A model generated the notes under the pieces. It had not been told where the DNA came from. It saw only the letters and a list, made by a program, of their open reading frames with translations, and did not search any database. Position numbers and translations under genes: made by a program. Shown piece after piece: positions 29,756 to 39,696 of a DNA stretch of 64,000 nucleotides (its first letter is position 1; each line of letters begins with the position of its first letter). Source of the stretch: a cyanobacterium endosymbiont of Rhopalodia gibberula (lineage in GTDB: Bacteria; Cyanobacteriota; Cyanobacteriia; Cyanobacteriales; Microcystaceae); assembly GCF_003574135.1 (NCBI RefSeq), contig NZ_AP018341.1, forward strand, positions 1,116,001 through 1,180,000. Direction: 5' to 3'.

Positions 29756-31282
29756 ATGAAACTCGCTTACTGGATGTATGCTGGACCTGCACACATTGGG
29801 ACTTTAAGAATTGCCAGTTCTTTCAGAAACGTTCATGCAATCATGCACGCCCCCCTAGGCGATGATTACTTTAACGTAATGCGTTCTATGTTAGAAAGGG
29901 AGAGGAACTTTACCCCTGTTACCGCTAGTATCGTAGATCGTAATGTCTTGGCACAAGGTTCTCAAGAAAAGGTAGTGAACAATATCCTTCGGAAAGATCG
30001 GGAAGAAAACCCAGATTTGATTATCCTAACGCCCACTTGTACCTCTAGTATCTTACAAGAAGATTTAGCGAATTTTGTAGATCGTGCTCAAATAGATATG
30101 AAAGGAGATGTGATGTTAGCTGATGTTAATCATTATCGTTATAATGAACTACAAGCAGCAGACAAAACCTTGCATCAAGTCATTAAGTTTTATCTAGAGA
30201 AAGATAAGAAACAAGGTGAGTTACCTCAAAGAAAAACTGAGAAACCTTCTGTTAACATTATAGGGATGTCTACCTTAGGTTTCCATAACAAACATGACTG
30301 TACTGAGCTAAAGCGATTAATGAAAGATTTAGGGATTGAAATTAATGAAGTAATTCCTGAAGGCGCATCAGTGCACGACCTAAAAAATTTACCAAAAGCG
30401 TGGTTCAATTTAGTTCCTTATCGAGAATTAGGATTGATAGTAGCTCAATATTTACAAGAAGAATTTGGAACTCCCTATGTAGATATCACTCCAATGGGAG
30501 TGCTAGAAACAGCCCGGTGTATCCGTAAAATTCAACAGGTAATTAATGAACAAGGTGCTAATGTTGACTTTGAAAAAAATATCAGAGAACAAACTCTTCA
30601 TGTTTCCCAAGCTGCTTGGTTTTCTCGTTCTATTGATTGTCAGAATTTAACGGGGAAAAAAGCAGTAGTATTTGGGGACAATACTCATGCAGCAGCGATG
30701 ACCAAAATCCTCACGCTGGAGATGGGGATTAATGTAGTTTTAGCAGGGACTTATTGTAAGTATGACGAAAAATGGTTCACCGAACAAGTCAGTAAATATT
30801 GTGATCAGGTTTTAATTAGTGATGATAATGCAGAAATTGGTGATGCTATCGCTCTTCTGGAACCTTCTGCCATTTTTGGAACACAAATGGAACGTCATAT
30901 TGGAAAGCGTTTAGGTATTCCTTGTGGAGTAATTTCTTCGCCTATTCATATTCAAAATTTTCCCATTGGTTATAAACCTTTCTGCGGTTATGAAGGTACA
31001 AATCAGATCACAGATCTGATTTATAATTCCTTTACCTTGGGAATGGAAGCGCATCTCTTAGAAATCTTTGGTGGACATGATACTAAAGAAGTTATTACGA
31101 AAAGAATTTCTACTAATTCCAATTTAGATTGGAATAAAGAAGCACAAGCAGAATTAAATAAAATTCCTAGTTTTGTACGAAATAAAGTACAGTGTAATAC
31201 TGAAAAGTTCGCCCGGGAACATAAGTTTTCTACAATTACTCTCGAGGTGATGTATGCTGCTAAAGAATCGGTAGAGGCTTGA
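29756..31282 (+). CDS. chlB: Light-independent protochlorophyllide reductase subunit B
   Basis: 508-residue catalytic subunit of the nitrogenase-like dark-operative reductase (with ChlN and the ChlL iron protein) that makes chlorophyllide a precursor without light. Complete and clean: the unusual aspartate cluster ligand D36 (HAPLGDDYF) and the cysteine ligand C95 (LTPTCTSS) are both present. The central and C-terminal regions match the family, including [13 protein letters not shown], and the short C-terminal domain ends [23 protein letters not shown] precedes the ATG by about 8 bases. ChlL and ChlN are not in the window. An intact gene points to remaining chlorophyll synthesis, which is notable if the organism is a non-photosynthetic spheroid body. 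Confidence 0.96.
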   Translation: MKLAYWMYAGPAHIGTLRIASSFRNVHAIMHAPLGDDYFNVMRSMLERERNFTPVTASIVDRNVLAQGSQEKVVNNILRKDREENPDLIILTPTCTSSILQEDLANFVDRAQIDMKGDVMLADVNHYRYNELQAADKTLHQVIKFYLEKDKKQGELPQRKTEKPSVNIIGMSTLGFHNKHDCTELKRLMKDLGIEINEVIPEGASVHDLKNLPKAWFNLVPYRELGLIVAQYLQEEFGTPYVDITPMGVLETARCIRKIQQVINEQGANVDFEKNIREQTLHVSQAAWFSRSIDCQNLTGKKAVVFGDNTHAAAMTKILTLEMGINVVLAGTYCKYDEKWFTEQVSKYCDQVLISDDNAEIGDAIALLEPSAIFGTQMERHIGKRLGIPCGVISSPIHIQNFPIGYKPFCGYEGTNQITDLIYNSFTLGMEAHLLEIFGGHDTKEVITKRISTNSNLDWNKEAQAELNKIPSFVRNKVQCNTEKFAREHKFSTITLEVMYAAKESVEA

Positions 31283-31290
31283 TTAGTGTA

Positions 31291-31309
31291 AGGTGGGTAT
31301 TATCCACCT
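31291..31309 (+). terminator. Hairpin after chlB, possible terminator
   Basis: AGGTGG / CCACCT stem with a 7-base loop, starting 8 bases after the chlB stop. No T-run follows, so it may act as a 3'-end stabiliser instead of an intrinsic terminator. Confidence 0.45.
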
Positions 31310-32485
31310 CATCTCTACATATCAAGTTAGATAAGATGTTACTTTTAACCAAAATATTCCTTGATACGGGACCATTATAATTGAAGTATTAGATTGACAA
31401 TGATGCCCCTTAACGTTTTAGACATACGCTTCGCTTCTTTAAAAGCTCTTATTGGGTAAAAAGATAGTGTTTGGAGCAATTCCTGACAAAATGCTGTTTA
31501 AAATTTTGGAGAGAAATAGTTGAGAACTTCAGCCAATTAATTATCAGTAGCTGTCATGATTTTGCGTGAAATACTGGGTTTACACCACTCTTCCTATCCT
31601 AGTTTATTCTAATTTATATCTACCTAAAAGACCTTTAAAAGGTACCCTGAATGATGCTCAATGAACTGAGAAAGATTCGTGTTAGTAACATACAATGTTA
31701 AGACTATATGTATTAGATAATACCTCTGTGTATTATGTTTATAGTCAATATCAGTCTCTCATCAGCACTTTTTGAAAAAAAATAACATTAATTCTTAAAT
31801 CATCAAAAAGTATTCTCAATACTTAAGGGAAAAATTAGGGTTAACAAGATTTTGGTGTTCATTATGTTTTTTTAGGTAAATTGATGGTGAGTTTCTGGTA
31901 TTATACCCAAAGTACTCCATAACTTGTCACTCTACTTGTTACTCTAATTATTGATAATTGTTAAAGATTTATTTATTTGATAGCAAAACTATTTAATATA
32001 AATTAATAGTTTTACATTTGATCTAAAAAATTTTCTAAGATAGATTCTTATAAATACTTCCGCTTTATCTGTAAATATCTTCTAGAAATTATATATTTTT
32101 TAAATTAAGTATTGAACCTTCTATTATGATGTTTTTGTTTATATAAACAGTTAGTAGGGTAGTGTCTTAACGAGTACAGTATTTTTTCGAGTATATTAAC
32201 TCTACGATGAACTTACTATCTCCCCTAAAACTTTCATCAAGAGATCTTAGAAAATCGAATAGTTTCGTAAATTGAATATTATCCATAAAACTTTGAATTA
32301 CGTGTAAATCAACTTTTATCTTTAGGAATATTCGTTTAAAATAAACAAAAGTAATAAGTTTTGATCAACTGATATCTTAATTATTTTTGTATATTTTTTT
32401 TGTTATTGTATTGTAGTAAAACGTATTTTAATTTAGTTCGCTAAGTTTTCATATAAAAGAATTTCGTTTAAGATAGAAATAAGAC

Positions 32486-32519
32486 AGAAATAGGATTAAA
32501 AATTCTTAATTCTATTTCT
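32486..32519 (-). terminator. Probable terminator of the PucC-like gene
   Basis: AGAAATAGGATTAA (32486-32499) pairs with TTAATTCTATTTCT (32506-32519), with one G-U pair and a 6-base loop. It lies about 70 bases past the minus-strand gene's stop. T-rich sequence follows in the minus direction. Confidence 0.5.
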
Positions 32520-32586
32520 TGTCGCTGTCGTTTATTAGCATCGCTATACATCAATCAATAGCTTAAAACGACTATCAATTTCTAGA

Positions 32587-34065
32587 TTACCCATCTAAGT
32601 TACTTTCCATGACCGCAGCAATAGCAGAATTCGTATCGTCTTTAAATTCTTTAATATTAATACGTTCTAATAAACAAATTGTTAAAATTATCCCTACTCC
32701 TTGCGCCATAAATACTAATCCGTAAGCCAAAAAAGAAGTAGAAAAAAACACCTTTCCTAGATTTAGAATCGCTCCTCCTAAAACGGTCGCAAAACCCCTC
32801 GCCATCGCCTGAGCTAACCCCCAAGCACCGATAAACGTTCCAGCAGTTTCTGCTGTGGTTAGATCTAACATTAAACCTGTTGCTCCTGCAATTAAAACTC
32901 CTGATGCTAGTCCAAAAAAGAGTAACCCAGACTTCAATAAACTTTGACTTTCTATCCCACCAGCTAAGATGATTAACCCAAAACAAAATATTGATAAAAA
33001 ACAGCCTAATTTTGTGGTTTGTTGCTTTCCTAAACGGGGAACAACTAAAAACCCGATTGAACTGATACCAAATAGGGTTCCTATACCATAGAACGCATTT
33101 AATTGGGTAGTTTCAGAAATACACATTCCGAATACCTCGCCCCCATAGGGTTCAAGTACCGTATCCTGCATAAATAAACTGAGCGTAAGCGTCAATAAAA
33201 AACTAAAAAATAACCAAGTTTGACGATTAGCAGTCAAAATTCTTATTGCTCTTCCCAAGGTAATTTTACCTTCCCCTTCAACTGTCATTGATCGCAAACC
33301 AAACCGAGAATATCGCCTTTCTATTCCCCAAGTCGCTACAAAGCACAACCCTAATACCACTGCAGGCATAGTAATAAATACGAGGTTAACAGTTCTTCGT
33401 AGGGCAGGAATATCAACTATTTTAGCGGTTACTGTCGAATTGTAAGATACAATAGTATTTCCACAAATATCGGGGTTATTAAGCAATTTTGAGCTAATAA
33501 TTGCCCCAACGATAATGCCCACCATCAACATTGACCAAACAATACTGATTAGTTGCGAACGGTTATCCTCATCAGAAATATCCACCAACATTGCTGCAAA
33601 GGGAGTACTACTAAAACTTAAAGCTAAGCCATAGAGAGCAAAAATAAATCCCAATAGAACTGCCCAAGTACAGGTCGTCATACTCCATCCCGTCTCTTTC
33701 AAGCTAAATCCTAACTGCCAAACTCCTTGTAAAGCAATGAAGGCTAGGGAAGTAAATAAAATTGCCCCGATCCAGACATAACTAGTGCGATGATAGCCCC
33801 AGATTTTTTTTGTATCGGACATTTGTCCAAACCAAACTTTAGCGGGACTGACAAACTGATACATGGCGATTGCCGTCGCTGCTATCCACGGCAATACTGT
33901 CAATTCATCGATCATGATTCGATTAAGAATTCCTAAAGTTAGCAAAGACATGATACCTAACCCCATTTGGAATAATCCTAAACGAAACATGGTGAACAGG
34001 TTCAGTTTTGGGAGGGGTTTGTGGGGACTTGGTTGAGGAATTATAAGACGATCGCTAGTAGCCAT
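32587..34065 (-). CDS. PucC/BCH1-family MFS transporter
   Basis: 492-residue major-facilitator protein with 12 predicted spans, of the PucC/BCH1 family, whose members are linked to assembly or delivery of (bacterio)chlorophyll-binding light-harvesting complexes. Cyanobacteria carry several. Seen: the N-terminal LNLFTMFRLGLFQMGLGIMS, the first-loop LNRIMIDELTVLPW, the MFS-type segment VWFGQMSDTKKIWGYHRTSY after span 2, and the middle-loop RRYSRFGLRSMTVEGE. The ATG at 34065 fits the family. It neighbours chlB, separated by 1.3 kb and convergent with it. The exact substrate is unknown; chlorophyll-related function is family inference. Confidence 0.85.
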   Translation of the reverse strand: MATSDRLIIPQPSPHKPLPKLNLFTMFRLGLFQMGLGIMSLLTLGILNRIMIDELTVLPWIAATAIAMYQFVSPAKVWFGQMSDTKKIWGYHRTSYVWIGAILFTSLAFIALQGVWQLGFSLKETGWSMTTCTWAVLLGFIFALYGLALSFSSTPFAAMLVDISDEDNRSQLISIVWSMLMVGIIVGAIISSKLLNNPDICGNTIVSYNSTVTAKIVDIPALRRTVNLVFITMPAVVLGLCFVATWGIERRYSRFGLRSMTVEGEGKITLGRAIRILTANRQTWLFFSFLLTLTLSLFMQDTVLEPYGGEVFGMCISETTQLNAFYGIGTLFGISSIGFLVVPRLGKQQTTKLGCFLSIFCFGLIILAGGIESQSLLKSGLLFFGLASGVLIAGATGLMLDLTTAETAGTFIGAWGLAQAMARGFATVLGGAILNLGKVFFSTSFLAYGLVFMAQGVGIILTICLLERINIKEFKDDTNSAIAAVMESNLDG

Positions 34066-34391
34066 GCTGGTTATTTTTAACAGATGTAAAATGTGTTTAT
34101 AAGTGAATCAACTTTTTTAAGTGTATCAAAATCTTTGTGAAAACGAAGTTTAATTATAAGGGAATTGAAAGAGATAAAAAGTAGTAATATTTGGCTGAAT
34201 CTAACACTTTAAATATACAATCTAGTCTCGACTTTACTGAAGTATTTTATAATCAAAATATCTCTTAAAAAGAGATTAAAACAGCGTTATTGTTCTATTT
34301 TTTAAGTAAAAGTATTTATTGTATGTAAACTATTTAAAGTTAAGTTTTGGAAACTGTGATTATTTTTTATGACTCAGAAAATCTAATTTAG

Positions 34392-34443
34392 AATAATTTC
34401 TATTTACTAAAAAAAATATTTTTTTTAGTAAATAGAAATTATT
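34392..34443. repeat. 52-base perfect palindrome
   Basis: Arms 34392-34416 and 34419-34443 (25 bp), with core TTTCTATTTACTAAAAAAAA and its complement; only TA separates them. It lies about 330 bases upstream of the PucC-like gene's start and downstream of nothing, so it is not an evident terminator. Confidence 0.75.
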
Positions 34444-35157
34444 ACTTTTCAAGCTTAAAATTAAATTTTAAGTTAAATTATGGTTAAAACTAAATTAGTA
34501 TTTTGATACTAATAAAGCAATCATAATAGTTTTAGTGCTTGCTCTAAGTCGTTGTCAAGAATTGTCTTAAATTCCTCTTTTACTTAATCAGTGTATTTTT
34601 GAGATAACTGGTGAAGTTTTATATATCTACTTTAATTTGGTTTTTCATTCCCTGCTTAAATCTTATTTTTTAAAATAAAAAACATTTGTTATCATTTAAC
34701 CATTCTATGGTTTTAAAAAAACTAATATTTTTGAGTTATTTGGTTTACTATTTAAGTTTTTTTAGTAATTTGATTAATAATCAATTTGTTTTGTTACATA
34801 AAATATATCTGCTACTACTTTAGTCTATTACACTAATTTATTGAAAATATTTGTATATGGTTATTTTAGATAAAAACTAACCTATTTAATTTTGATAAAA
34901 ACCTATTTTTCTAAGCTCTTAGCTATTTAACGACATCTTCAAATATTTCTATATATAATTATTACGCTTACTTTTCTATTTAAATTCTTAATCTAACTAT
35001 TATGAAACATGTTCAATAATTTTCCTTTAAAATATTTCAGTATATATTTTTTTTGTAAAATAGATAAAATTTTTACGTTTTTTATATTAAAAATATTTAA
35101 TTTAATAAAAATTAATCTTGAGATAGATTGCTTTCTTCGTCCAAGATAAATCTCTAG

Positions 35158-35212
35158 TAGTTATTTACCTAATAAGAAATTTTGATAAAATTTCTTATTA
35201 GGTAAATAACTA
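35158..35212. repeat. 26-bp perfect inverted repeat, 3-base loop
   Basis: Arms 35158-35183 and 35187-35212 (core TTATTTACCTAATAAGAAAT and complement), with loop GAT. No gene lies within 1 kb on either side. Confidence 0.8.
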
Positions 35213-35449
35213 TAAATATGAGTCACTATTCAATCTATTTTTTTGATAAACATAATTATTATTATCAGATTTAAAGTATGAATAGTGGGTAATGGTAAGT
35301 TTTTTTAAATTTAGAATTTTACTAATTAAATTAAGTTCAGCATTTGATTCAATAGGTATAAATAAAGTAAAGATATTAAGTTTAGTATAATTTTATTTAA
35401 ATACGAAACTTTCAAAAGTATCGGCTATGCAATAATTACAACTTTTAAT

Positions 35450-35488
35450 AAATATAAAAACTAAGTTTAATTGTTAGTTTTTATATTT
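35450..35488. repeat. 15-bp perfect inverted repeat
   Basis: AAATATAAAAACTAA and TTAGTTTTTATATTT around a 9-base loop, followed by T-rich DNA on the plus strand. It is terminator-like in shape but has no gene to serve. Confidence 0.55.
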
Positions 35489-36224
35489 TAATCTTTAATT
35501 TATCAGGTCCAGTAAAACCGTTTCTCTTTAGCTTGTTTCAATGTAAAATAAGTGTGAATCTAGGCTAGAAGTTTGGGACAGTTACAAGGTTTAGTTAAAT
35601 AGTCTACTATATTTATATCAAAAGTATTTTTATACCAAAATCCACTAAAGACTTTTGATATTCCTAATTAGGGATTAAAAATAACCATAGTTGTAGCACA
35701 TTTCTTCAAAAATATTTATTTGTAATAGCTTTAAGACTATTTTGAACTGCCGAAATCAAAGATAATTCAGGAGTAGGCAATGTATTCAAAATTACTTATT
35801 GCTCTTTTTGCTCCAGAAAATTGCACAATTTTTAGAAATTTATTTAGAAAGCACACATTAATTTTGTCGTATAGTGTGTTTAACGTCTTAAGAATTAACA
35901 TTAATTGTTGTTATTTTCAACTTTCTTTTTTAGTAAAAATCTGACGTAGATTTTAGCTTTTAAAAGCTTGATATAAGCCCACCTAAATATTAACCTTCTT
36001 GCGACGTCATTTTATAAATTGCTCAGTTCTCATGTTTTTACCATGTTAAGAGTTTGATAATTGCAAGAAAGCCTACACAGATGGGCCAGTCTAAGGAGGA
36101 GTAAAAATAATACATCTATATTCCCAGTCTTAAGGAACAGGGAGAATCAGTTCAGAGATTTTAAATAGATTCGATTTATTTTTGTCTATTGTACCTATTG
36201 AATAAATATACTTTGATAAAATAT

Positions 36225-36824
36225 TCATGGCTGAGTTGATGGATAAATGGGATGTTTATCCAATATGCCCAGTCTGTTAAACGGCCAAAAACGCACAAAG
36301 GCTTTACCAATAATTTTCTCTTTCGGGACATGTCCCCAGTAATGGGAATCGTAACTGTTATTACGATTGTCTCCTAAAACTAGATATTGCCTTTCAGGAA
36401 CTGTAACCGGACCGTAATCGTAGTTAGGATCTTCGGAAATGTATTTTTCTTTGATAGCCTGACCATTAACATAGACCTTTCCTGTTTTTACCTCAATGGT
36501 TTCTCCAGGTAACCCTATTACTCGTTTAATAAACGCATCGCGGAAATCTTTCTCCTGAAGAGCTTTTGTTGGGTTAAATACTACCACATCCCCCCGCTTG
36601 GGTTCTTGAAAATGATAGCTAACTTTTTCTATAATAAGGCGGTCATTGACCTGTAGAGTCGGTTCCATGGAAGATGAAGGAATATAACGAGCTTCTGCCA
36701 CAAATGCGCGAATGCCGAAGGCTAAAATAGCTGCTGTGGCTATAGTTTTAATCCCTTCAATCCAAGGGTTTTCTTGGGAAGGCTGATTTGGATTCTTAGT
36801 CTCTTGTTTCAAGCTTCGAGCCAT
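36225..36824 (-). CDS. lepB: Signal peptidase I
   Basis: 199-residue membrane serine protease that removes signal peptides from secreted proteins on the outer face of the inner membrane. A single N-terminal span (about 25-43) is followed by the catalytic serine S52 in IPSSSMEPTL. The catalytic lysine is K100 in AFIKRVIGLPGE. The conserved boxes RGDVVVFNP and LVLGDNRNNSYDSHYWG and the C-terminal GKAFVRFWPFNRLG follow. The length is that of the compact cyanobacterial and Gram-positive type. It is divergent from pyrC, with about 150 bases between starts. Confidence 0.95.
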   Translation of the reverse strand: MARSLKQETKNPNQPSQENPWIEGIKTIATAAILAFGIRAFVAEARYIPSSSMEPTLQVNDRLIIEKVSYHFQEPKRGDVVVFNPTKALQEKDFRDAFIKRVIGLPGETIEVKTGKVYVNGQAIKEKYISEDPNYDYGPVTVPERQYLVLGDNRNNSYDSHYWGHVPKEKIIGKAFVRFWPFNRLGILDKHPIYPSTQP

Positions 36825-36977
36825 AGGAGTTATTAATATAAAAACAAAGAATTACAAGGCATAGGGATAGTAAACTTCCAAAGTAACGGTTATTCGTTTT
36901 TTAGTTTGACGATATCCAAAGCAGTGACAAGATTGAATTATTTTCAGAATTTACTTAGGTCTACCAATACTCATACT

Positions 36978-38288
36978 ATGATACAACTCCTCATTCGTCA
37001 CGCTCGGATTCTCTTGCCTGATGGTCAGTTTCTTTTCGGCGACGTTTTACTTCAAGATGGAAAGATTCTCGAAGTAGCTTCAGAAATTATTACATCGGAC
37101 CCCAGTGTCTTTATAGACGCAACGGGACTGACTTTGTTGCCCGGAGTGATTGATCCTCAAGTTCATTTCCGTGAACCTGGATTAGAACACAAAGAAGACC
37201 TCTTTACCGCTACTTGTGCTTGTGCTAAGGGAGGGGTCACATCTTTTCTAGAAATGCCTAATACTCGTCCATTAACCATTACTCAAGAAGCTTTAGATGA
37301 TAAACTACACCTGGCTGCCCAGAAATGCCTGGTCAATTACGGTTTTTTTATCGGTGCTACCCCCGATAATTTACCTGATTTGTCAACAGCCAATCCTACC
37401 TGTGGTATTAAAATCTTTATGGGGTCAGCACATGGGACGTTATTAGTAAGTAGAGAAGCTGAATTGGAGCCCATTTTTGCCGAAGGAACCCGATTGATTG
37501 CAGTTCATGCTGAAGATCAAGATAGAATTATCCAACGTCGTCGAAAATTTTCTAAAATTACTCATCCGGCCATCCATTCCCGAATTCAAGATGAAAAAGC
37601 TGCCCTTAACGCGACAAAATTAGCCCTAAAATTATCAAATAAGTATCAACGACGATTGCATATTCTCCATCTTTCTACAGGAATTGAAGCGGAATTATTA
37701 CGGGAGAATAAGCCTAATTGGGTAACAGCAGAAGTAACCCCCCAACATTTATTACTTAATACGGAAGCCTACGACAGAATAGGAACATTAGCTCAGATGA
37801 ACCCACCCTTGCGGTCACCTGAAAATAATGCTATTCTTTGGCGGGCATTGTTAGATGGAACAATTGATTTTATCGCCACGGATCATGCTCCTCATACCTT
37901 AGAGGAAAAAGCTAAAGGTTATCCCGATTCTCCTTCAGGTATGCCAGGGGTAGAAACATCTTTACCCTTAATGTTAACTCAAACTAAATTAGGACACTGT
38001 AGTATTTCTCAAGTGTCTAATTGGATGTCTACTGCCGTTGCTAAGGCTTATAAAATTCCCAGTAAAGGATTAATTAAACCAGGGTATGATGCTGATTTAG
38101 TGCTAGTTGATTTAGAAAATTATGCCCCTGTTCAACGAGGAAATTTACAAACTAAATGTGGTTGGAGTCCTTTTGAAGGATGGGAATTGACTGGATGGCC
38201 AATAGTAACAATTGTTGGAGGACAAGTAGTGTATGAAAGGGGAAAACTAAACATTGACGTTCGGGGAAACTCTTTAACGTTTGAATAG
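36978..38288 (+). CDS. pyrC: Dihydroorotase (cyanobacterial class I-like)
   Basis: 436-residue amidohydrolase for the third step of pyrimidine synthesis (carbamoyl-aspartate to dihydroorotate). Seen: LPGVIDPQVHFREPGLEHKEDL, where the usual DxHxH metal motif reads D59-P-Q61-V-H63, then IAVHAEDQDRI, LHILHLSTG, and the metal Asp in DFIATDHAPHTLEEK. Gln replaces the first metal-binding histidine. I start at the ATG at 36978; the frame runs back to a TTG at 36906 that adds 24 unsupported residues. A different amidohydrolase activity is possible, but overall similarity is to cyanobacterial dihydroorotases. It is convergent with stpA. Confidence 0.85.
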   Translation: MIQLLIRHARILLPDGQFLFGDVLLQDGKILEVASEIITSDPSVFIDATGLTLLPGVIDPQVHFREPGLEHKEDLFTATCACAKGGVTSFLEMPNTRPLTITQEALDDKLHLAAQKCLVNYGFFIGATPDNLPDLSTANPTCGIKIFMGSAHGTLLVSREAELEPIFAEGTRLIAVHAEDQDRIIQRRRKFSKITHPAIHSRIQDEKAALNATKLALKLSNKYQRRLHILHLSTGIEAELLRENKPNWVTAEVTPQHLLLNTEAYDRIGTLAQMNPPLRSPENNAILWRALLDGTIDFIATDHAPHTLEEKAKGYPDSPSGMPGVETSLPLMLTQTKLGHCSISQVSNWMSTAVAKAYKIPSKGLIKPGYDADLVLVDLENYAPVQRGNLQTKCGWSPFEGWELTGWPIVTIVGGQVVYERGKLNIDVRGNSLTFE

Positions 38289-38358
38289 TTAGTAGTTAAC
38301 TAACTTTTCTCTTCATACTGAGAATAACTAAAAGTTATTAGCATTTATTTTTTTTTAG
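38288..38358. terminator. Terminator region between convergent pyrC and stpA
   Basis: AGTTAG/CTAACT hairpin overlapping the pyrC stop and followed by TTTTCT. Then a second hairpin AATAACT-AAA-AGTTATT (38323-38339), with a run of T shortly after (from ~38345). Together they plausibly end the plus-strand transcript. Confidence 0.45.
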
Positions 38359-38379
38359 ATCAGTTATTTTTCCCACTCC

Positions 38380-39696
38380 TCAATTATGAGAATTCTTCTT
38401 ATACCTTGCTGTAGCTGCTTTTTTGAAGAATTCAATGTACTGTTTATATCCCTCAGGAAATACAACATTCAGGGTCAGTGGATCATTTTTATCTCGGTGA
38501 TCTCCTGGACCTCTAATGACGCGTAATTCTTCTGGTAAATCCATATTTTTAGAGCTAATAAACTTTTCTAATTTTAGAGGGTTACGGTTTTTAACCTCCC
38601 CACTACTACTATCAATATAAACGGTAACATTTCCGGACTTAAATTCTTTACCAATCTCTTGAATAAGATATAAAAATCCACGATCACTCCCCCCTCGTTG
38701 AAAAGTTAATTGACTATTTATTTCCTTAGCTTTGCTAGTAACAGTATCCCCTATTCCTATGATAGTTGGCATCTGTATCGGATCAAAATTATCTTTAATT
38801 AATTTCAGTAATTTTTGATGATCTTTGGGAGATTGTCGAACGTTAAAACCTTCTCCTAATGGGTATTCTCCTGTTTTACTGTAAAAGTAATGATTGAGGA
38901 TAACCAGTACTCCAACTTCTTTAATTGCTCCCCGCAACATAAATTGAAAATCTGTTGTTCCTGAGTCCTTCCCTTTAGCTAGTTGCATGATTTCTTTTCC
39001 TTGAACATCTTTCCCTAAGTTGGGGGCGTAATGAACAAAAAAGGAATTATCTAATCCTTGATGTTTAGCTTGTTCTTGCAAATTATCCATTAAAACTTTC
39101 ATTGCCTGCTGTAATTTACAATAGCTATCTTCTTGATGCTGTAAGTATTCATGAAATATGTTTAGATTAACGGTGGGGGATACTTTATTATCTAAAACGG
39201 TTAATTGAATTCCTTGTTTTATTTTACTCTTTTCTAAACCACAATTATTTTGTCTAAAAAATTCGATTAAAGCTTTTTCAATCTTCTGGGGAACTTGTTG
39301 TAAAAAATTTAATTCTTCTTCACTAACCCCAGGATGAGAAATATTCCCATAACAATCTTGCCATTGGACTCCACCACCCGCTAAACCTGGTAGATAAAGA
39401 CCTCTATTTTGGACTAAATTGATATTCTTTAAGGTACGTTCAACAATTGCATTTACCCCTCGTTTGCCAATATGTTCCCCATTGGTTAAGACAAAAAAAT
39501 GTCCTTCAAATAATTTAGTAGCTTCTAAATAACTTTTATCAATTACCCTTGTTAAAGGATCTTTGACTAACTTCATACAAACACCGTCAAGGTCTTGAAT
39601 GATTAAAATATGTTGCTGATTAGAGATTAAATTGATAAGCTCTTGATGATCAAGAGATAAAGAACGTTGATGTAAAGGAGTATGGGTAGCAGACAT
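38380..39696 (-). CDS. stpA: Glucosylglycerol-3-phosphate phosphatase
   Basis: 438-residue cyanobacterial phosphatase that dephosphorylates glucosylglycerol phosphate, the last step of synthesis of the osmolyte glucosylglycerol in salt-adapted cyanobacteria (with GgpS, not in this window). The HAD-type nucleophile motif IIQDLDGVCMKLV carries D35 and D37, followed by LEATKLFEGHFFVLTNGEH and PGLAGGGVQW. Further on are YAPNLGKDVQGKEIM and IIGIGDTVTSKA, a HAD motif IV-like GDTVTS. The length matches the family. It suggests salt-adapted ancestry or an osmotically active host cell. The call rests on recalled family resemblance. Confidence 0.82.
   Translation of the reverse strand: MSATHTPLHQRSLSLDHQELINLISNQQHILIIQDLDGVCMKLVKDPLTRVIDKSYLEATKLFEGHFFVLTNGEHIGKRGVNAIVERTLKNINLVQNRGLYLPGLAGGGVQWQDCYGNISHPGVSEEELNFLQQVPQKIEKALIEFFRQNNCGLEKSKIKQGIQLTVLDNKVSPTVNLNIFHEYLQHQEDSYCKLQQAMKVLMDNLQEQAKHQGLDNSFFVHYAPNLGKDVQGKEIMQLAKGKDSGTTDFQFMLRGAIKEVGVLVILNHYFYSKTGEYPLGEGFNVRQSPKDHQKLLKLIKDNFDPIQMPTIIGIGDTVTSKAKEINSQLTFQRGGSDRGFLYLIQEIGKEFKSGNVTVYIDSSSGEVKNRNPLKLEKFISSKNMDLPEELRVIRGPGDHRDKNDPLTLNVVFPEGYKQYIEFFKKAATARYKKNSHN

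Larger units (their letters stand above)
31283..32586. other. Gene-free stretch between chlB and the PucC-like gene
   Basis: About 1.3 kb. A plus-strand fragment near 31403-31460 reads MPLNVLDIRFASLKALIG before a stop, and further scraps follow. They look like a decayed gene that I cannot identify. The rest is AT-rich filler except for the hairpins after chlB and after the minus-strand gene. Confidence 0.45.
34066..36224. other. Longest gene-free stretch (2.2 kb), carrying three palindromes
   Basis: Very AT-rich. No protein relic was recognised on either strand. It holds the palindromes at 34392-34443, 35158-35212 and 35450-35488. A segment near 34572-34629 resembles 28863-28914 (shared TTCCTCTTTTA and GTGAAGTTTTATAYATCTA). 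Confidence 0.55.
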
